Positions 23,197 to 32,725 of a stretch of DNA of 64,000 bases are shown one piece after another. Below the pieces are notes generated by a model. That model was not told the origin of the DNA. It saw nothing but the letters and a program-made list of their open reading frames with translations, and ran no database searches. Location: the NCBI RefSeq assembly GCF_020911885.1, contig NZ_CP087132.1, positions 2,418,001-2,482,000 of the forward strand, read 5' to 3'. The translations under genes were made by a program, and so were the position numbers. Every line of letters begins with the position of its first letter. The stretch's first letter is position 1. This DNA comes from Flavobacterium acetivorans. Lineage in GTDB: Bacteria; Bacteroidota; Bacteroidia; Flavobacteriales; Flavobacteriaceae.

Positions 23197-24447
23197 ATGG
23201 AAGAAAAATTTATACAAAAATCAGTAGCGCTTAATCCTGAAGAAAGTACGGGAAATCTTAAGGTAGAGAAATTATGGGAATTGATGGAAGATCATCCTTA
23301 TAAGGAAAAAATGTATGCTGAATTTGAAATTGAAAAAATTAAAAATGAAGTAATTGTTATCGACTTTATAGATACTATTTATAAACGGATCAAATATTTT
23401 AGTACAAATTATAAACGAAAGTTAATCAGAGCCGAAATTAAGCATATTAATCTTTTTGAGGAAATGCTTGCAATTGATGGTGAAAAGAAAAAAGAAATCA
23501 TTTTCCATTTTGATGAATATCTGGTCGTTGATGAAGTGAAGCAAGATTTAAAAACAGTTGCTAAGTATGAGTCAAAAAACACTTACCTTGACGCTTATGT
23601 GATGACTAAGTATGCTAATAGTTTATTCAAAAATGGTTTATCTGATCTGGCAAGGCAAAATATTCAATATTTTAAAGATTTAGCAAGCAGTTCAGATAAT
23701 TATAATAAGCACAGAAGTTATCGTCTTGTTGAGAATGATGGTGTTACCTATTTGAGAGGTATTACCTCAATTGATAAATATTATGAATATGGCGTTGATT
23801 TTGCATTTGTTGTATCAATGCTCGCATTCCATAATTTTATGAAAAAGAATCAAGGAGTTGAATACAAAATCAAATCAGCACATATTAATGAATCAAAATT
23901 AGAAATCATAGTTGCGGAAAAGTTTAAAAAGGATGCCGGAGAGTTTGGTAAAGTTTCAACTGCGATTAAAGTTTCAACAAATGACTTGGGACAAGGTTCC
24001 TTAAATTTTTTAAATATCATTAATGTAGGTAAGACCAATAAAGATGGATTTTATTTACTTCCAAAACAAAACCCATTTGAAAGTAATAGAGTGCAGATTT
24101 CTCATACCACAAAGCCCGAAAACGTCTTTGCAACATTAAAAACGATGGAGAGTGTTCTCAATACCAGCGATAGATTTATCAAAGAATTAAAGGAAGCCAA
24201 AACGATTAAAACTCCTGATGAGTTGAGAATGAAGATTCAGGCTAAGATTGATGGTCCTAGAAGTTCTTTTGGTCACATAAAGAGACTGTCTGATATTTTT
24301 AAAACGAAAATTGATAATGAAATTACCAATTTCTCAAAATTGTTAGAAATGTGTAATAAAGCAGAGGAATTAGAAATTGATTTTGATCTTAAAGATAAAT
24401 TAAGATATATAATTTCGGATATCATCTTATATGGTAGTACAAAATAA
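23197..24447 (+). CDS. Uncharacterised 416-aa protein
   Basis: No family recognised. The product is soluble-looking, with no signal peptide or membrane segment. The first third is helical and charged (KYFSTNYKRKLIRAEIKHIN). The middle has VEYKIKSAHINESKLEIIVA and FGKVSTAIKVSTNDLGQGSL strands, and the end has a long helix (LKTMESVLNTSDRFIKELKE, AEELEIDFDLKDKLRYIISD). It lies between DUF2188 and DUF3892 genes in a defence region; nothing in the sequence proves a defence role. The ATG at 23197 follows an AT-rich leader with no competing in-frame start. Confidence 0.65.
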   Translation: MEEKFIQKSVALNPEESTGNLKVEKLWELMEDHPYKEKMYAEFEIEKIKNEVIVIDFIDTIYKRIKYFSTNYKRKLIRAEIKHINLFEEMLAIDGEKKKEIIFHFDEYLVVDEVKQDLKTVAKYESKNTYLDAYVMTKYANSLFKNGLSDLARQNIQYFKDLASSSDNYNKHRSYRLVENDGVTYLRGITSIDKYYEYGVDFAFVVSMLAFHNFMKKNQGVEYKIKSAHINESKLEIIVAEKFKKDAGEFGKVSTAIKVSTNDLGQGSLNFLNIINVGKTNKDGFYLLPKQNPFESNRVQISHTTKPENVFATLKTMESVLNTSDRFIKELKEAKTIKTPDELRMKIQAKIDGPRSSFGHIKRLSDIFKTKIDNEITNFSKLLEMCNKAEELEIDFDLKDKLRYIISDIILYGSTK

Positions 24448-24601
24448 TTTTTGTAGACCAACAATTGACAAGTAGGCACATACATTTGATACAATGTACG
24501 TTAGAAAGTGTTGAATGAGTTTAAATTTGAAAAAATACATTGTGCTTTCAAAGGATAACAATAGTATAACATACATTAAATAATATTTAAAAAAGAATAA
24601 A

Positions 24602-24928
24602 ATGTCAGAATATAGAATTTCAGGAATTTGGAAAAATAGTCAAGAAGTAATAACTCATTATGCTGTCCATACAAGAACAAGAAATCAAACTGGAAATGGT
24701 TATGAAATTAGCCGAGCAATAAAGATGACCAAGGCAGATGCTGTAACACTGTTGCAAAATCCTGCAAACAGCGCTAAAACTTTCTTGTGGAATTATGCAA
24801 GAGCTCAATGGGTTGCTGGTGAAGATATACATGTAGTTAATGGCAATCCTCCTTTCCTTAGAACAACACGTGACGGAACATTAAAGGACAATCTCTTACA
24901 TCTTATAGATTACAGGTATGTTTATTAA
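24602..24928 (+). CDS. DUF3892-like small protein
   Basis: The 108-aa product fits the DUF3892 layout: YRISGIWKNSQEVITHYAVH, then ISRAIKMTKADAVTLLQN, then a C-terminal RTTRDGTLKDNLLHL. DUF3892 proteins are small, soluble and without known function, common as accessory genes. The preceding 154-bp gap and the terminator hairpin after the gene suggest it is transcribed on its own. Confidence 0.65.
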   Translation: MSEYRISGIWKNSQEVITHYAVHTRTRNQTGNGYEISRAIKMTKADAVTLLQNPANSAKTFLWNYARAQWVAGEDIHVVNGNPPFLRTTRDGTLKDNLLHLIDYRYVY

Positions 24929-24946
24929 TTTAAAGCTATTATAGAT

Positions 24947-24977
24947 CCTCGTTAAGGCGAGGGTTTCATTTTTTTAA
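24947..24977 (+). terminator. Terminator after the DUF3892-like gene
   Basis: CCTCG (24947-24951) pairs with CGAGG (24958-24962) around TTAAGG, followed by GTTTCATTTTTTT. Confidence 0.65.
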
Positions 24978-25123
24978 TAACCAGTGATGTAATATCATAA
25001 TTCACAATCTTAAACTGAATTTGGTTTTTAAAAAAAACTTTTATATGTAATATCTGATATAATTCTTTATGGAAATAATATATAAACTAATAATATAAAT
25101 CGAAATAATAAATTTAAAAATAT

Positions 25124-27634
25124 ATGAATATATTCAAAATGAAGCTAGAAGCTGTGGAAGAAAGAAAATTACCTATGGATCCAATTGATCTTTTTCAAAC
25201 CCTTTTTCACAAGGAAGGATATGCCTATTTGCGCGGTATCCAAGAAGAAGTATTGAAAGAATGGAATGACAAAAGAGATGAACGTGATGTTTTATGCAAA
25301 ATGAATACAGGTTCGGGTAAAACTTTAGTAAGTTTAATGATGCTTTATTCAAAAATGGTAGAAGGCGTTGGGACGGTACTTTATTTATGTCCAGATAAAC
25401 AGCTACTTGAACAGGCCAAAATACAGGCTGAGCTTTATGGAATTCCAGTTTGCGAAATTGAGGAAGGCAATCAATTTCCGGCTGATTTTCATAATTGCAA
25501 AAGCATTTTGCTTTGTACATTTCATAGAATGTTCAATGCTAAATCAATTTTTGAAAGAGATAATATTTCTGTAGGTGCGATAGTAATAGATGATGCCCAT
25601 AGTTGTCTAGACATTTCCCGAGAAGTAACTACGTTAAAACTGCTTTCTTCCCATCCAATTAGTCAACGTATAATAAAATTATTTGAAAAAGATTTAATAT
25701 TTCAAGCCCCAGGAAGTTATAGAAGATTAATGGATGGAGATCCTTATGCAAAGATTCTTAAAGTTCCATATTGGTCATGGTTGGATAGAAAAGATGAAAT
25801 CTTGGCAATTTTAAATGAGTATGCTGAAGATAAAGAATTGCTTTTTAAATGGGGTTTAATAGCTGACGATTTACTTTCATTTGATTGCTATATTGGTCCG
25901 AGAGGAGTTGAAATTGCACCTATTCATGTACCTTTTCATAATATTAGAACATTTAATGAAGCGAAGCATAGATATATTCTATCAGCTACTTTTGAAGATC
26001 AAATTGATTTGATTAAAGATTTTGGGATTAATAAAGTTAGTATTATTAATGCTTTAGTGCCACGAGACCGGAAAGATATAGGACAAAGATTAATTTTAGC
26101 CCCAAGAAGATATGACCCAAATATTAATGATGCAGATATGCACAAGCTGGCTGTAGAATATTCAAACGACGGTGTGAACGTTGTAGTATTAGTTCCATCT
26201 GCCGACAAAGCTAAACAATGGATTAATGTTGGAGGTGAAATTCTAAGTGGCGAACATATAAACGTTAATATTGAAAAACTAAAAAAATCTAACGGAGGAC
26301 TTTATATACTAATTAATCGATATGATGGTATTGATTTGCATGCAAACATGTGTAGGATTTTAATTATAGATGGATATCCTGCCTTTACGTCTTATAAAGA
26401 ACTGTACACAGAGATGAGATTAGATTCAGTAAAAGCATCCCTTAAAGCCCAAATAATTGAGCAAGGGCTGGGTCGCGCTGTACGGTCGGGTAGTGATTAT
26501 TGTACGGTCTATCTTATGGGTAATGATCTTTTACAATTTTTAGGAAATAATTACAATTTGCAATTTTTTACCGCTGTAACGAGAAAACAATTGGAAATAG
26601 GCTTGTCATTACTTGATGGACAATCAAAAGATAATTCTTTAGTGACAATTCGCGAAACTACTGATTTATGTTTAACACAAAGCCCTGAGTGGAGAGCATA
26701 TCATTCTCAAGAATTGTCTGGAGTCGAATCTGATAAATTGAATGATGAGAAGATAAAGAATTTAAATATTGCGCAAGCTGAAAATGATGCAATTGATCTA
26801 TATAGATCAAGAAATTATCAGGCAGCAAAAGAAGTTATTTTAAAAAGAATAATTGAGATAAATGATTTGACTGGCAAGCAAAATGGTTGGTATTTTCAGT
26901 TAGCTGCTCAATTTTTGTACATGGACAACAAGCCAGCTTCGAATGATCTTCAAATAAAAGCTTCAAAAACGACGCCTCATATGTTTCAAACCGCTTTAGG
27001 TCATAACTATACAAAAATCAGCGCTAACGAAGAGCAGTCTTCTAATGTTTTAAAATTTATTAGTCAATTTAATAAGTCACATGACTTTAAAATATATTTA
27101 GAGGAAGTTTTAGGTAGCTTAATTTTTAGTCCTGATGTTAATTCAAGTAAATTCGAAAATGCATTAGCAAATGTCGGTCGTATACTAGGATATTATGCAC
27201 AAGAACCAGAAAGTGATTTTGGAAATGGTCCAGACGTATTATGGGGTATGACAGATAATCACTACTTGATCTTAGAGGCAAAATCTATGGCAATTCACGG
27301 TGAAATTACCAGAGAAAATATTGGGCAATTATTGCAATCGGGGGAATGGTTTAAAACTAGGTATGGTGCTGGGATGAGTCATACTTTAGTTACTTTACAG
27401 GCGCCAAGTATCAAAGGGTGGAATGTAAATCCAAGCGAAAATTCTAAGGTTATTGATGAGAATTCACTAAATAAATTACGAGAAAATTTAGCTCAATTTG
27501 TTAATGGTATAGTTAGCCATGGTACGATTGCCATTACATCTTTGCAAATTGCCAAATTATTAGGTGCTCACAATTTTACTCCAATTGCGTTTCGTGAAAC
27601 ATATTTAACTAAGATTGTACTAAAGAAAAAATAA
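25124..27634 (+). CDS. Large DEAD/DEAH-type helicase with a C-terminal PD-(D/E)xK-like nuclease
   Basis: The 836-aa product is a superfamily 2 helicase. Walker A is NTGSGKT (residues 61-67), motif II is VIDDAH, motif III is ILSATF, and motif VI is QGLGRAVRSGSDYC. A linker of about 150 residues follows, then a nuclease-like domain with GPDVLW (D704) and LILEAKS (E718-x-K720), the PD..ExK pattern of restriction endonucleases. Helicase-nuclease fusions of this kind are common single-gene anti-phage factors. The flanking AT-rich leader and a bidirectional terminator make it a stand-alone gene with a small HTH gene facing it. Confidence 0.85.
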   Translation: MNIFKMKLEAVEERKLPMDPIDLFQTLFHKEGYAYLRGIQEEVLKEWNDKRDERDVLCKMNTGSGKTLVSLMMLYSKMVEGVGTVLYLCPDKQLLEQAKIQAELYGIPVCEIEEGNQFPADFHNCKSILLCTFHRMFNAKSIFERDNISVGAIVIDDAHSCLDISREVTTLKLLSSHPISQRIIKLFEKDLIFQAPGSYRRLMDGDPYAKILKVPYWSWLDRKDEILAILNEYAEDKELLFKWGLIADDLLSFDCYIGPRGVEIAPIHVPFHNIRTFNEAKHRYILSATFEDQIDLIKDFGINKVSIINALVPRDRKDIGQRLILAPRRYDPNINDADMHKLAVEYSNDGVNVVVLVPSADKAKQWINVGGEILSGEHINVNIEKLKKSNGGLYILINRYDGIDLHANMCRILIIDGYPAFTSYKELYTEMRLDSVKASLKAQIIEQGLGRAVRSGSDYCTVYLMGNDLLQFLGNNYNLQFFTAVTRKQLEIGLSLLDGQSKDNSLVTIRETTDLCLTQSPEWRAYHSQELSGVESDKLNDEKIKNLNIAQAENDAIDLYRSRNYQAAKEVILKRIIEINDLTGKQNGWYFQLAAQFLYMDNKPASNDLQIKASKTTPHMFQTALGHNYTKISANEEQSSNVLKFISQFNKSHDFKIYLEEVLGSLIFSPDVNSSKFENALANVGRILGYYAQEPESDFGNGPDVLWGMTDNHYLILEAKSMAIHGEITRENIGQLLQSGEWFKTRYGAGMSHTLVTLQAPSIKGWNVNPSENSKVIDENSLNKLRENLAQFVNGIVSHGTIAITSLQIAKLLGAHNFTPIAFRETYLTKIVLKKK

Positions 27635-27652
27635 TATTAAAATATTTACGTT

Positions 27653-27679
27653 AAAAAAGATGCCTAGGCATCTTTTTTT
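27653..27679. terminator. Bidirectional terminator between the helicase and HTH genes
   Basis: AAAAAAGATGCC (27653-27664) pairs with GGCATCTTTTTTT (27667-27679) with almost no loop, with A- and T-runs on either side. The TAG stop of the HTH gene lies inside it (27664-27666). Confidence 0.8.
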
Positions 27680-27990
27680 GTTTTTAATATGAAATCATCA
27701 TTTATTCTAGAACCATATTTTGCTTCTATTAATTTAAAAAAATCTGATAAAGCAATTTTTTTGTAAAAACAAATGATTGCTAATGTTGAGATCGGTACTC
27801 TATAGGGTCGGTCCTCTATTATTTTTTTTATAATGTGTCGATGTACTCCTAATTCTTGAGCTTGAGGTAGAACTGGCTCATTGACTTGTAACCATTCATT
27901 CCTTATGTAATCACAAATGAATTGGTCAAGCAGAAATACAACTGCCTCTTTCTTAGTGTCTAAAGATTTATTATTTGTTTTACTAGCCAT
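27664..27990 (-). CDS. Small HTH (XRE-like) regulator
   Basis: The 108-aa product has a helix-turn-helix block: LPQAQELGVHRHIIKKIIED then YRVPISTLAIICFYKKIALS and DFFKLIEAKYG, the pattern of short XRE-type DNA-binding proteins of Bacteroidota. An N-terminal helix (EAVVFLLDQFICDYIRNEWL) precedes it. It faces the helicase-nuclease gene and shares its terminator; it may be a host gene at the end of the island or a regulator. There is no direct evidence for a target. Confidence 0.65.
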   Translation of the reverse strand: MASKTNNKSLDTKKEAVVFLLDQFICDYIRNEWLQVNEPVLPQAQELGVHRHIIKKIIEDRPYRVPISTLAIICFYKKIALSDFFKLIEAKYGSRINDDFILKTKKDA

Positions 27991-28127
27991 TTAGACAAAA
28001 GAATATATTATTATTGATATTTAGTGTCACGATAGTGCCAGTTTGATATTTTTTTAGTAAGTTTGTCATTGAATACATATATTTGCGTTTCTTCAATTAA
28101 AATATTTGAAGCATTCGCTTTGAATCC

Positions 28128-28233
28128 CGACCTAAAAACTGGTAATTTTTGTACACGGGATGATAAGTACGATGCTCACGTCCATGGCGTGGGCTCACTT
28201 ATTCGTGTACAGGTATACCAGTACCTTAGGTCG
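28128..28233. repeat. 106-nt nested imperfect palindrome
   Basis: Five paired blocks lie one inside another: CGACCTAA/TTAGGTCG, ACTGGTA/TACCAGT (28138-28144 with 28216-28222), GTACACG/CGTGTAC (28151-28157 with 28204-28210), ATAAGT/ACTTAT (28163-28168 with 28197-28202), CACG/CGTG (28177-28180 with 28188-28191). There is no T-run and no gene. It could be a folded RNA, an attC-like recombination site or a mobile palindrome. Confidence 0.6.
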
Positions 28234-28391
28234 ATATAAGCTGAGTTCCATGCCATTTTTTTTGCCTAATATTTTGGCAAAACTCAACTTCATTCTTAGC
28301 ACCGCTTCTTTTTTTTTCATAGTCTCGCAGCAGTTTAAACCGCTAAAACCCGCACGCCTATGAGTAAACTACAGCTACACACCTAAAGCAG

Positions 28392-28850
28392 CCAACGCCC
28401 AGCGTTAACAGTGGTTTTTGTCACTAAACCACAACAATCCCAGTCAGGAAAACCGCATTTTCTAAACTGGTGTGCAATACCTATGCCAATTTTAAACTAT
28501 TAACTACCCACTATTAACCATTAACTATAAAAGCCCATGAATAAAATAACAAAGCCCCCCTAAAAAAACCAACGCCTAGCGTTAACCGTGGTTACTGCCA
28601 TTAAACCACATAATCCCAGTCTGGAAAATACACTTTTCTGAACCGGTCTGGAATACCTATGTCAACTTTAAACTATTAACTACTCACTATTAACCATTAA
28701 CTATAAAAAACCATGAATAAAATAACAAAGCCCCCCTAAAAAAACCAACGCCTTGCGTTAACCGTGGTTTATATCACTAAACCACAAAATCCCAGTCAGG
28801 AAAATGCACTTTTCTGAACCGGTCAGGAATTTCTATGCCAACTTCTCGAT
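28392..28850. repeat. Tandem repeat of ~176 bp, 2.6 copies
   Basis: Units start with CCAACGCC at 28392, 28569 and 28745; the third breaks off near 28850. Each contains a GTTAACMGTGGTT..AAACCAC hairpin, AATCCCAGTC and CTATTAACTA..ACCATTAACTATAAAA. The region has no coding frame; the short plus ORF at 28160-28363 is not supported. Confidence 0.7.
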
Positions 28851-29040
28851 ACAATTTTTTAAAAATGCTGTCGCTATTTTATAAAATCACTCGAAGTGAC
28901 GGAATCAACCGACAACTGATAACCGATAACTGATAACCGCCTTCTCGATACTATTTTATAAAAAGGCTATCGCTATTTTATAAAATCACTCGAAGTGACG
29001 GAAATCAACCGAAAACCGACAACTGATAACCGATAACAGC
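28842..29040. repeat. Second tandem repeat of ~98 bp, two copies
   Basis: Copies start at 28842 and 28940 with CTTCTCGATAC, contain GCTATTTTATAAAATCACTC and GAAGTGACGGAA, and end with a run of CGACAACTGATAACCG-type heptamer-like repeats that resemble the satellite near 40 kb. Confidence 0.65.
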
Positions 29041-29203
29041 TAACTAAAAAACACCTGCACCGCACGATCCTTTGAGCAATTGATCTCATTAATTTAATTT
29101 GAATTTATTAATGGTGCAGGATGTTTTAGCTAACCACAAAACGAACTCAAAACCCAAAAACGAAAACTGATAACAGAAAACGGACAACCGACAACCTACT
29201 ACA

Positions 29204-29281
29204 ATGAAATATTACAAACAAATACAAGCCTTATTAATACTAGCATTTATAACATTGATATGCCTTTGGATCTCTGGTTGA
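29204..29281 (+). CDS. Possible 25-aa hydrophobic peptide
   Basis: A short frame, ATG to TGA, encodes a single hydrophobic helix (MKYYKQIQALLILAFITLIC plus LWISG). It lies alone in the repeat-rich gap before SusC, after a stem pairing AAACACCTGCACC (29049-29061) with GGTGCAGGATGTTT (29113-29126). It could be a tiny membrane peptide or the decayed start of a larger gene. Only the frame itself supports it. Confidence 0.25.
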   Translation: MKYYKQIQALLILAFITLICLWISG

Positions 29282-29356
29282 TGAAGAAAGAAGGGAGTGG
29301 TCAGTGATCAGAAAACCTATAACGCCTATGACTAAATAAATATTATGCTTTCGCTA

Positions 29357-29545
29357 AAACCGCCCTTAAATTAAAAACGTCAAAAAAACAACGAAAAAAC
29401 GAAGTGGCAGCAGTCCGCGAGTTGAGCCTGAAAGGCGAACGGCTCGGGCTGCGGAACATAGTTTCGAGGTAGTTTTTAAGTTTTAAATTTTCAGGCTAGC
29501 GTTTTTTGGTTCTTTTTTGGGCAATGCAAAAAAGAACGATTAAAA
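29357..29545. repeat. Dispersed repeat (copy 1; copy 2 at 49378-49555)
   Basis: The block CTTAAATTAAAAACGTCAAA, then GTGGCAGCAGTCCGCGAGTT, GAACGGCTCGGGCTGCGGAA and GAGGTAGTTTTTAAGTTTTA recurs almost unchanged near 49378-49555 and in part at 48956-48980. The GCAGTCCGCG..CGGGCTGC arms can pair. It is an intergenic repeat family of this genome. Confidence 0.65.
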
Positions 29546-29675
29546 ATCTATTAACTAAATGTCCTCACTATGATAAAATAAAAACTCAAAAAAAAAGGTT
29601 CTCTAACCCGTCTGCAAACTAGTATAGAGAACCCTCGCAAACAAAACTAACGTTTCATTAAACTAAACCAATATT

Positions 29676-32600
29676 ATGAAAAATTCTTCATTTTACAACA
29701 CAGCTTCCGCTTTATCTTACCTGATCCTTATTGGGTTCCTACTAAGTAGCAGCCCCGCCTTAGCTAACAAAACACTGAGGCCAATGCTGTCTGAACGACA
29801 GCAAAACCCAATAAACGGTACCATAACCGATGGCAAATCACCCTTGCCTGGCGTCACCATCGCCATAAAAAGCCGTAGCAACTATGCCGTTCTATCCGAC
29901 TTTGATGGTAAATACACCCTCCTAGCGCAAGCCAATGACACCTTAGTCGTGAGCTACATAGGCTATAAAACAGCCATAATCCCCATAAACTACCGCAAGA
30001 CTATCCATATTCAATTACAGGAAGACATCACCTCCTTGCAGGAAGTCCGTATCAATGCCGGTTACTATTCCGTCAAAGAAAAAGAACGCACCGGAAGTAT
30101 TGCCCGCATCACGGCCAAAGACATCGAGACCCAACCGGTGACCAATGTGCTGGCGACCATGCAGGGCAGGATGGCGGGGGTACATATTACGCAACAGACC
30201 GGAACTGCTGGGGGAGGGTTTAACATCCAGATTCGTGGACAGAACAGTGTGAGAAGAGGCGGCAACTCACCTTTGTACATTATTGACAATGTGCCGTATT
30301 CAAGTGAGGAAATCGGGAACGGAATGTCGATGTCGATCATGTCGATGAATACTAATCCGCTAAACAACATCAATCCAGCCGATATTGAAAGTCTGGAAGT
30401 TCTTAAAGATGCTGATGCAACAGCCATTTATGGATCGCGTGGAGCTAACGGTGTCGTATTGATTACCACCAAAAAAGGAAAGATAGGCAAGACCCGTTTT
30501 AGCGCCTCGGTAGCACAGGGAGGCGGAAGCGTTCCGCATTTTATGAAAATGATGAATACGGAACAATATCTTGCTATGCGTGTAGAAGCATTTGCGAACG
30601 ACGGCATAACGACATATCCGGGAAGTGCCTATGACATTAATGGAACTTGGGACCAAAGTAGATCTACTAACTGGCAGAAAGAATTAATGGGAGGGACTTC
30701 AAAAATAACCAATATAAACGGTTCTATCTCCGGAGGCTCTGAGCAAACTCAATTTATGGTGTCCGGGACTTATGGTAAGGAAACAACCGTACTTCCTGGT
30801 GATTTTGGTTACAACCGGGTTAATGTGAGGACAAGCATTAATCACACATCAGTAGACCAACGGTTTAAGATTGCTTTTACCGGAGGCTATGGCATACAGG
30901 ATAACAACCAGCCCTCGACCGATCTCAGTATTCCGGCTCGTCGACTTGCCCCAAATGCTCCGACACTATATGATGCGGAAGGGAACCTTAATTGGGAAAA
31001 CAACACTTTTGAGAATCCGTTACGCTACTTAAAAGGCTTATCGAAATCTAAATCCTATGACCTTGTTGCCAGTACAACACTTTCCTATAACGTATTTGAT
31101 AATATTGAAATAAAAAGCAATTTTGGCTATACCGATCTCAATCATCATGAGAGTAGTACGTATCCCTCGACAATGTATAACCCATCATTAGGAGTTGGTA
31201 GTGAAACTTCACGGATTTTTTATACCGACACCAAAAGGAACTCGTGGATTATCGAACCTCAACTAAACTGGAAGCCTGTATTAGGAGCTGTTAAAACAGA
31301 TCTTTTGATAGGTAGCGCTTTCCAACGTCAAAATAATAGATCACTATCGAGCCTAAACAGTGGTTTTTCCAGTAATAGCATGATTTATAATCCTGCCGCA
31401 GCCACCAATACTTCGATACTTGCTTTTGACGAATCTGTGTACAAGTATCAATCGGTTTTTAGCCGTGCTAATTTTAACCTGAAAGAACGCTATATCATTA
31501 ACCTTACCGGAAGGCGAGATGGTTCAAGCCGTTTTGGTGCTGGTAAACGTTTCGCATGGTTCGGAGCCGTAGGAGCCGCCTGGCTTTTCTCCTACGAAAA
31601 ATTATTACAGGACAATAAGGTGCTGAGTTTCGGAAAGCTTCGTGCCAGTTATGGGACAACAGGAAATGACCAGATTGGGAATTACCAATTCCTTGATACC
31701 TACACACCATCGAATGCCAGTTATGACGGTATAATGGGGCTGAAACCATCGCGTTTGTATAATGCCGGTTTTGGATGGGAAACCAACAAAAAGCTAGAAA
31801 TAGCGATAGAGACAGGATTTTTGAAAGACCGAATCTTCCTGACAACGGCATGGTATCGCAACAGGTCATCCGACCAATTGGTAGGAATACCGTTACCGGG
31901 GGCTACGGGGTTTACGGAAATACAGTCGAACCTTAATGCTTCAGTTGAAAATCGTGGCATTGAACTTACATTGAACACCCTTAATGTGAAAACTACAGGT
32001 TTTGACTGGAGTACTGCAATCAATTTTTCGGCTTCAAAAAACAAGCTGCGCTCTTTCCCAAACCTTGAAAGTTCTACCTACAGTAATTCGTACGTAATTG
32101 GACAGCCATTGAATATTGTAAAAGTGTATCATTATACCGGCATTGATCCTGAAACTGGTATTTACACTTTTGAGGATGTAAATGCAGATGGTATATTGAC
32201 AGAACCCGAAGACAAGCAGACGGTAAAAGTCTTAAACCCGAATTATTTTGGAGGGATTAAAAATACCTTACGATTTCAAAGGTGGCAATTTGATTTCCTT
32301 TTCAATTTTGCAAAGCAGCAAAATTATAATGCACCGCGAACGTTGGGCGTTGCTGGTACGATGAATAACCAAAGCGTCGCTATAGTTGACCGTTGGCAAT
32401 TTCCGGGAGATGAGGCTTCTTCCCAACGGTATACTTCAGGCGCAAACGGCACAGTCGAAAATGCCCTTTACCGATATGCTGCCAGTAATGCAGGCATAAC
32501 CGATGCATCGTTTATAAAATTGAAGAATGTTTCCATCAGCTATGAATTTCCGGAGCGGTGGCTTAAAAATGTTAACTGCAAGGCAACAGTTGAGGCGCAA

Positions 32601-32708
32601 AACTTGTTCACGATTACGGGCTATAATGGGGCTGATCCAGAATTTAGCGGTTCTGGATTTTTGCCACCACTACGAATGATTACAGCTGGTTTACAATTTA
32701 ACTTTTAA
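29676..32708 (+). CDS. SusC/RagA-type TonB-linked outer-membrane transporter
   Basis: The 1010-aa product has a signal peptide, then a carboxypeptidase-like regulatory domain (GTITDGKSPLPGVTIAIKSR, DGKYTLLAQANDTLVVSYIG), the SusC plug region (ATMQGRMAGVHITQQTG, ADIESLEVLKDADATAIYGS, GANGVVLITTKKGK) and a 22-strand barrel that ends in LRMITAGLQFNF with a terminal Phe. Together with SusD it imports a ligand across the outer membrane with TonB energy. Here it is followed by SusD and an S9 peptidase, so the ligand is more likely a peptide than a glycan. Confidence 0.95.
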   Translation: MKNSSFYNTASALSYLILIGFLLSSSPALANKTLRPMLSERQQNPINGTITDGKSPLPGVTIAIKSRSNYAVLSDFDGKYTLLAQANDTLVVSYIGYKTAIIPINYRKTIHIQLQEDITSLQEVRINAGYYSVKEKERTGSIARITAKDIETQPVTNVLATMQGRMAGVHITQQTGTAGGGFNIQIRGQNSVRRGGNSPLYIIDNVPYSSEEIGNGMSMSIMSMNTNPLNNINPADIESLEVLKDADATAIYGSRGANGVVLITTKKGKIGKTRFSASVAQGGGSVPHFMKMMNTEQYLAMRVEAFANDGITTYPGSAYDINGTWDQSRSTNWQKELMGGTSKITNINGSISGGSEQTQFMVSGTYGKETTVLPGDFGYNRVNVRTSINHTSVDQRFKIAFTGGYGIQDNNQPSTDLSIPARRLAPNAPTLYDAEGNLNWENNTFENPLRYLKGLSKSKSYDLVASTTLSYNVFDNIEIKSNFGYTDLNHHESSTYPSTMYNPSLGVGSETSRIFYTDTKRNSWIIEPQLNWKPVLGAVKTDLLIGSAFQRQNNRSLSSLNSGFSSNSMIYNPAAATNTSILAFDESVYKYQSVFSRANFNLKERYIINLTGRRDGSSRFGAGKRFAWFGAVGAAWLFSYEKLLQDNKVLSFGKLRASYGTTGNDQIGNYQFLDTYTPSNASYDGIMGLKPSRLYNAGFGWETNKKLEIAIETGFLKDRIFLTTAWYRNRSSDQLVGIPLPGATGFTEIQSNLNASVENRGIELTLNTLNVKTTGFDWSTAINFSASKNKLRSFPNLESSTYSNSYVIGQPLNIVKVYHYTGIDPETGIYTFEDVNADGILTEPEDKQTVKVLNPNYFGGIKNTLRFQRWQFDFLFNFAKQQNYNAPRTLGVAGTMNNQSVAIVDRWQFPGDEASSQRYTSGANGTVENALYRYAASNAGITDASFIKLKNVSISYEFPERWLKNVNCKATVEAQNLFTITGYNGADPEFSGSGFLPPLRMITAGLQFNF

Positions 32709-32725
32709 CCTTTAAAGCAAGAGAT

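Noticed and set aside
28160..28363. 67-aa hydrophobic frame
   Set aside because: It crosses the arm of the 106-nt palindrome and repeat-rich DNA; no start signal or similarity.
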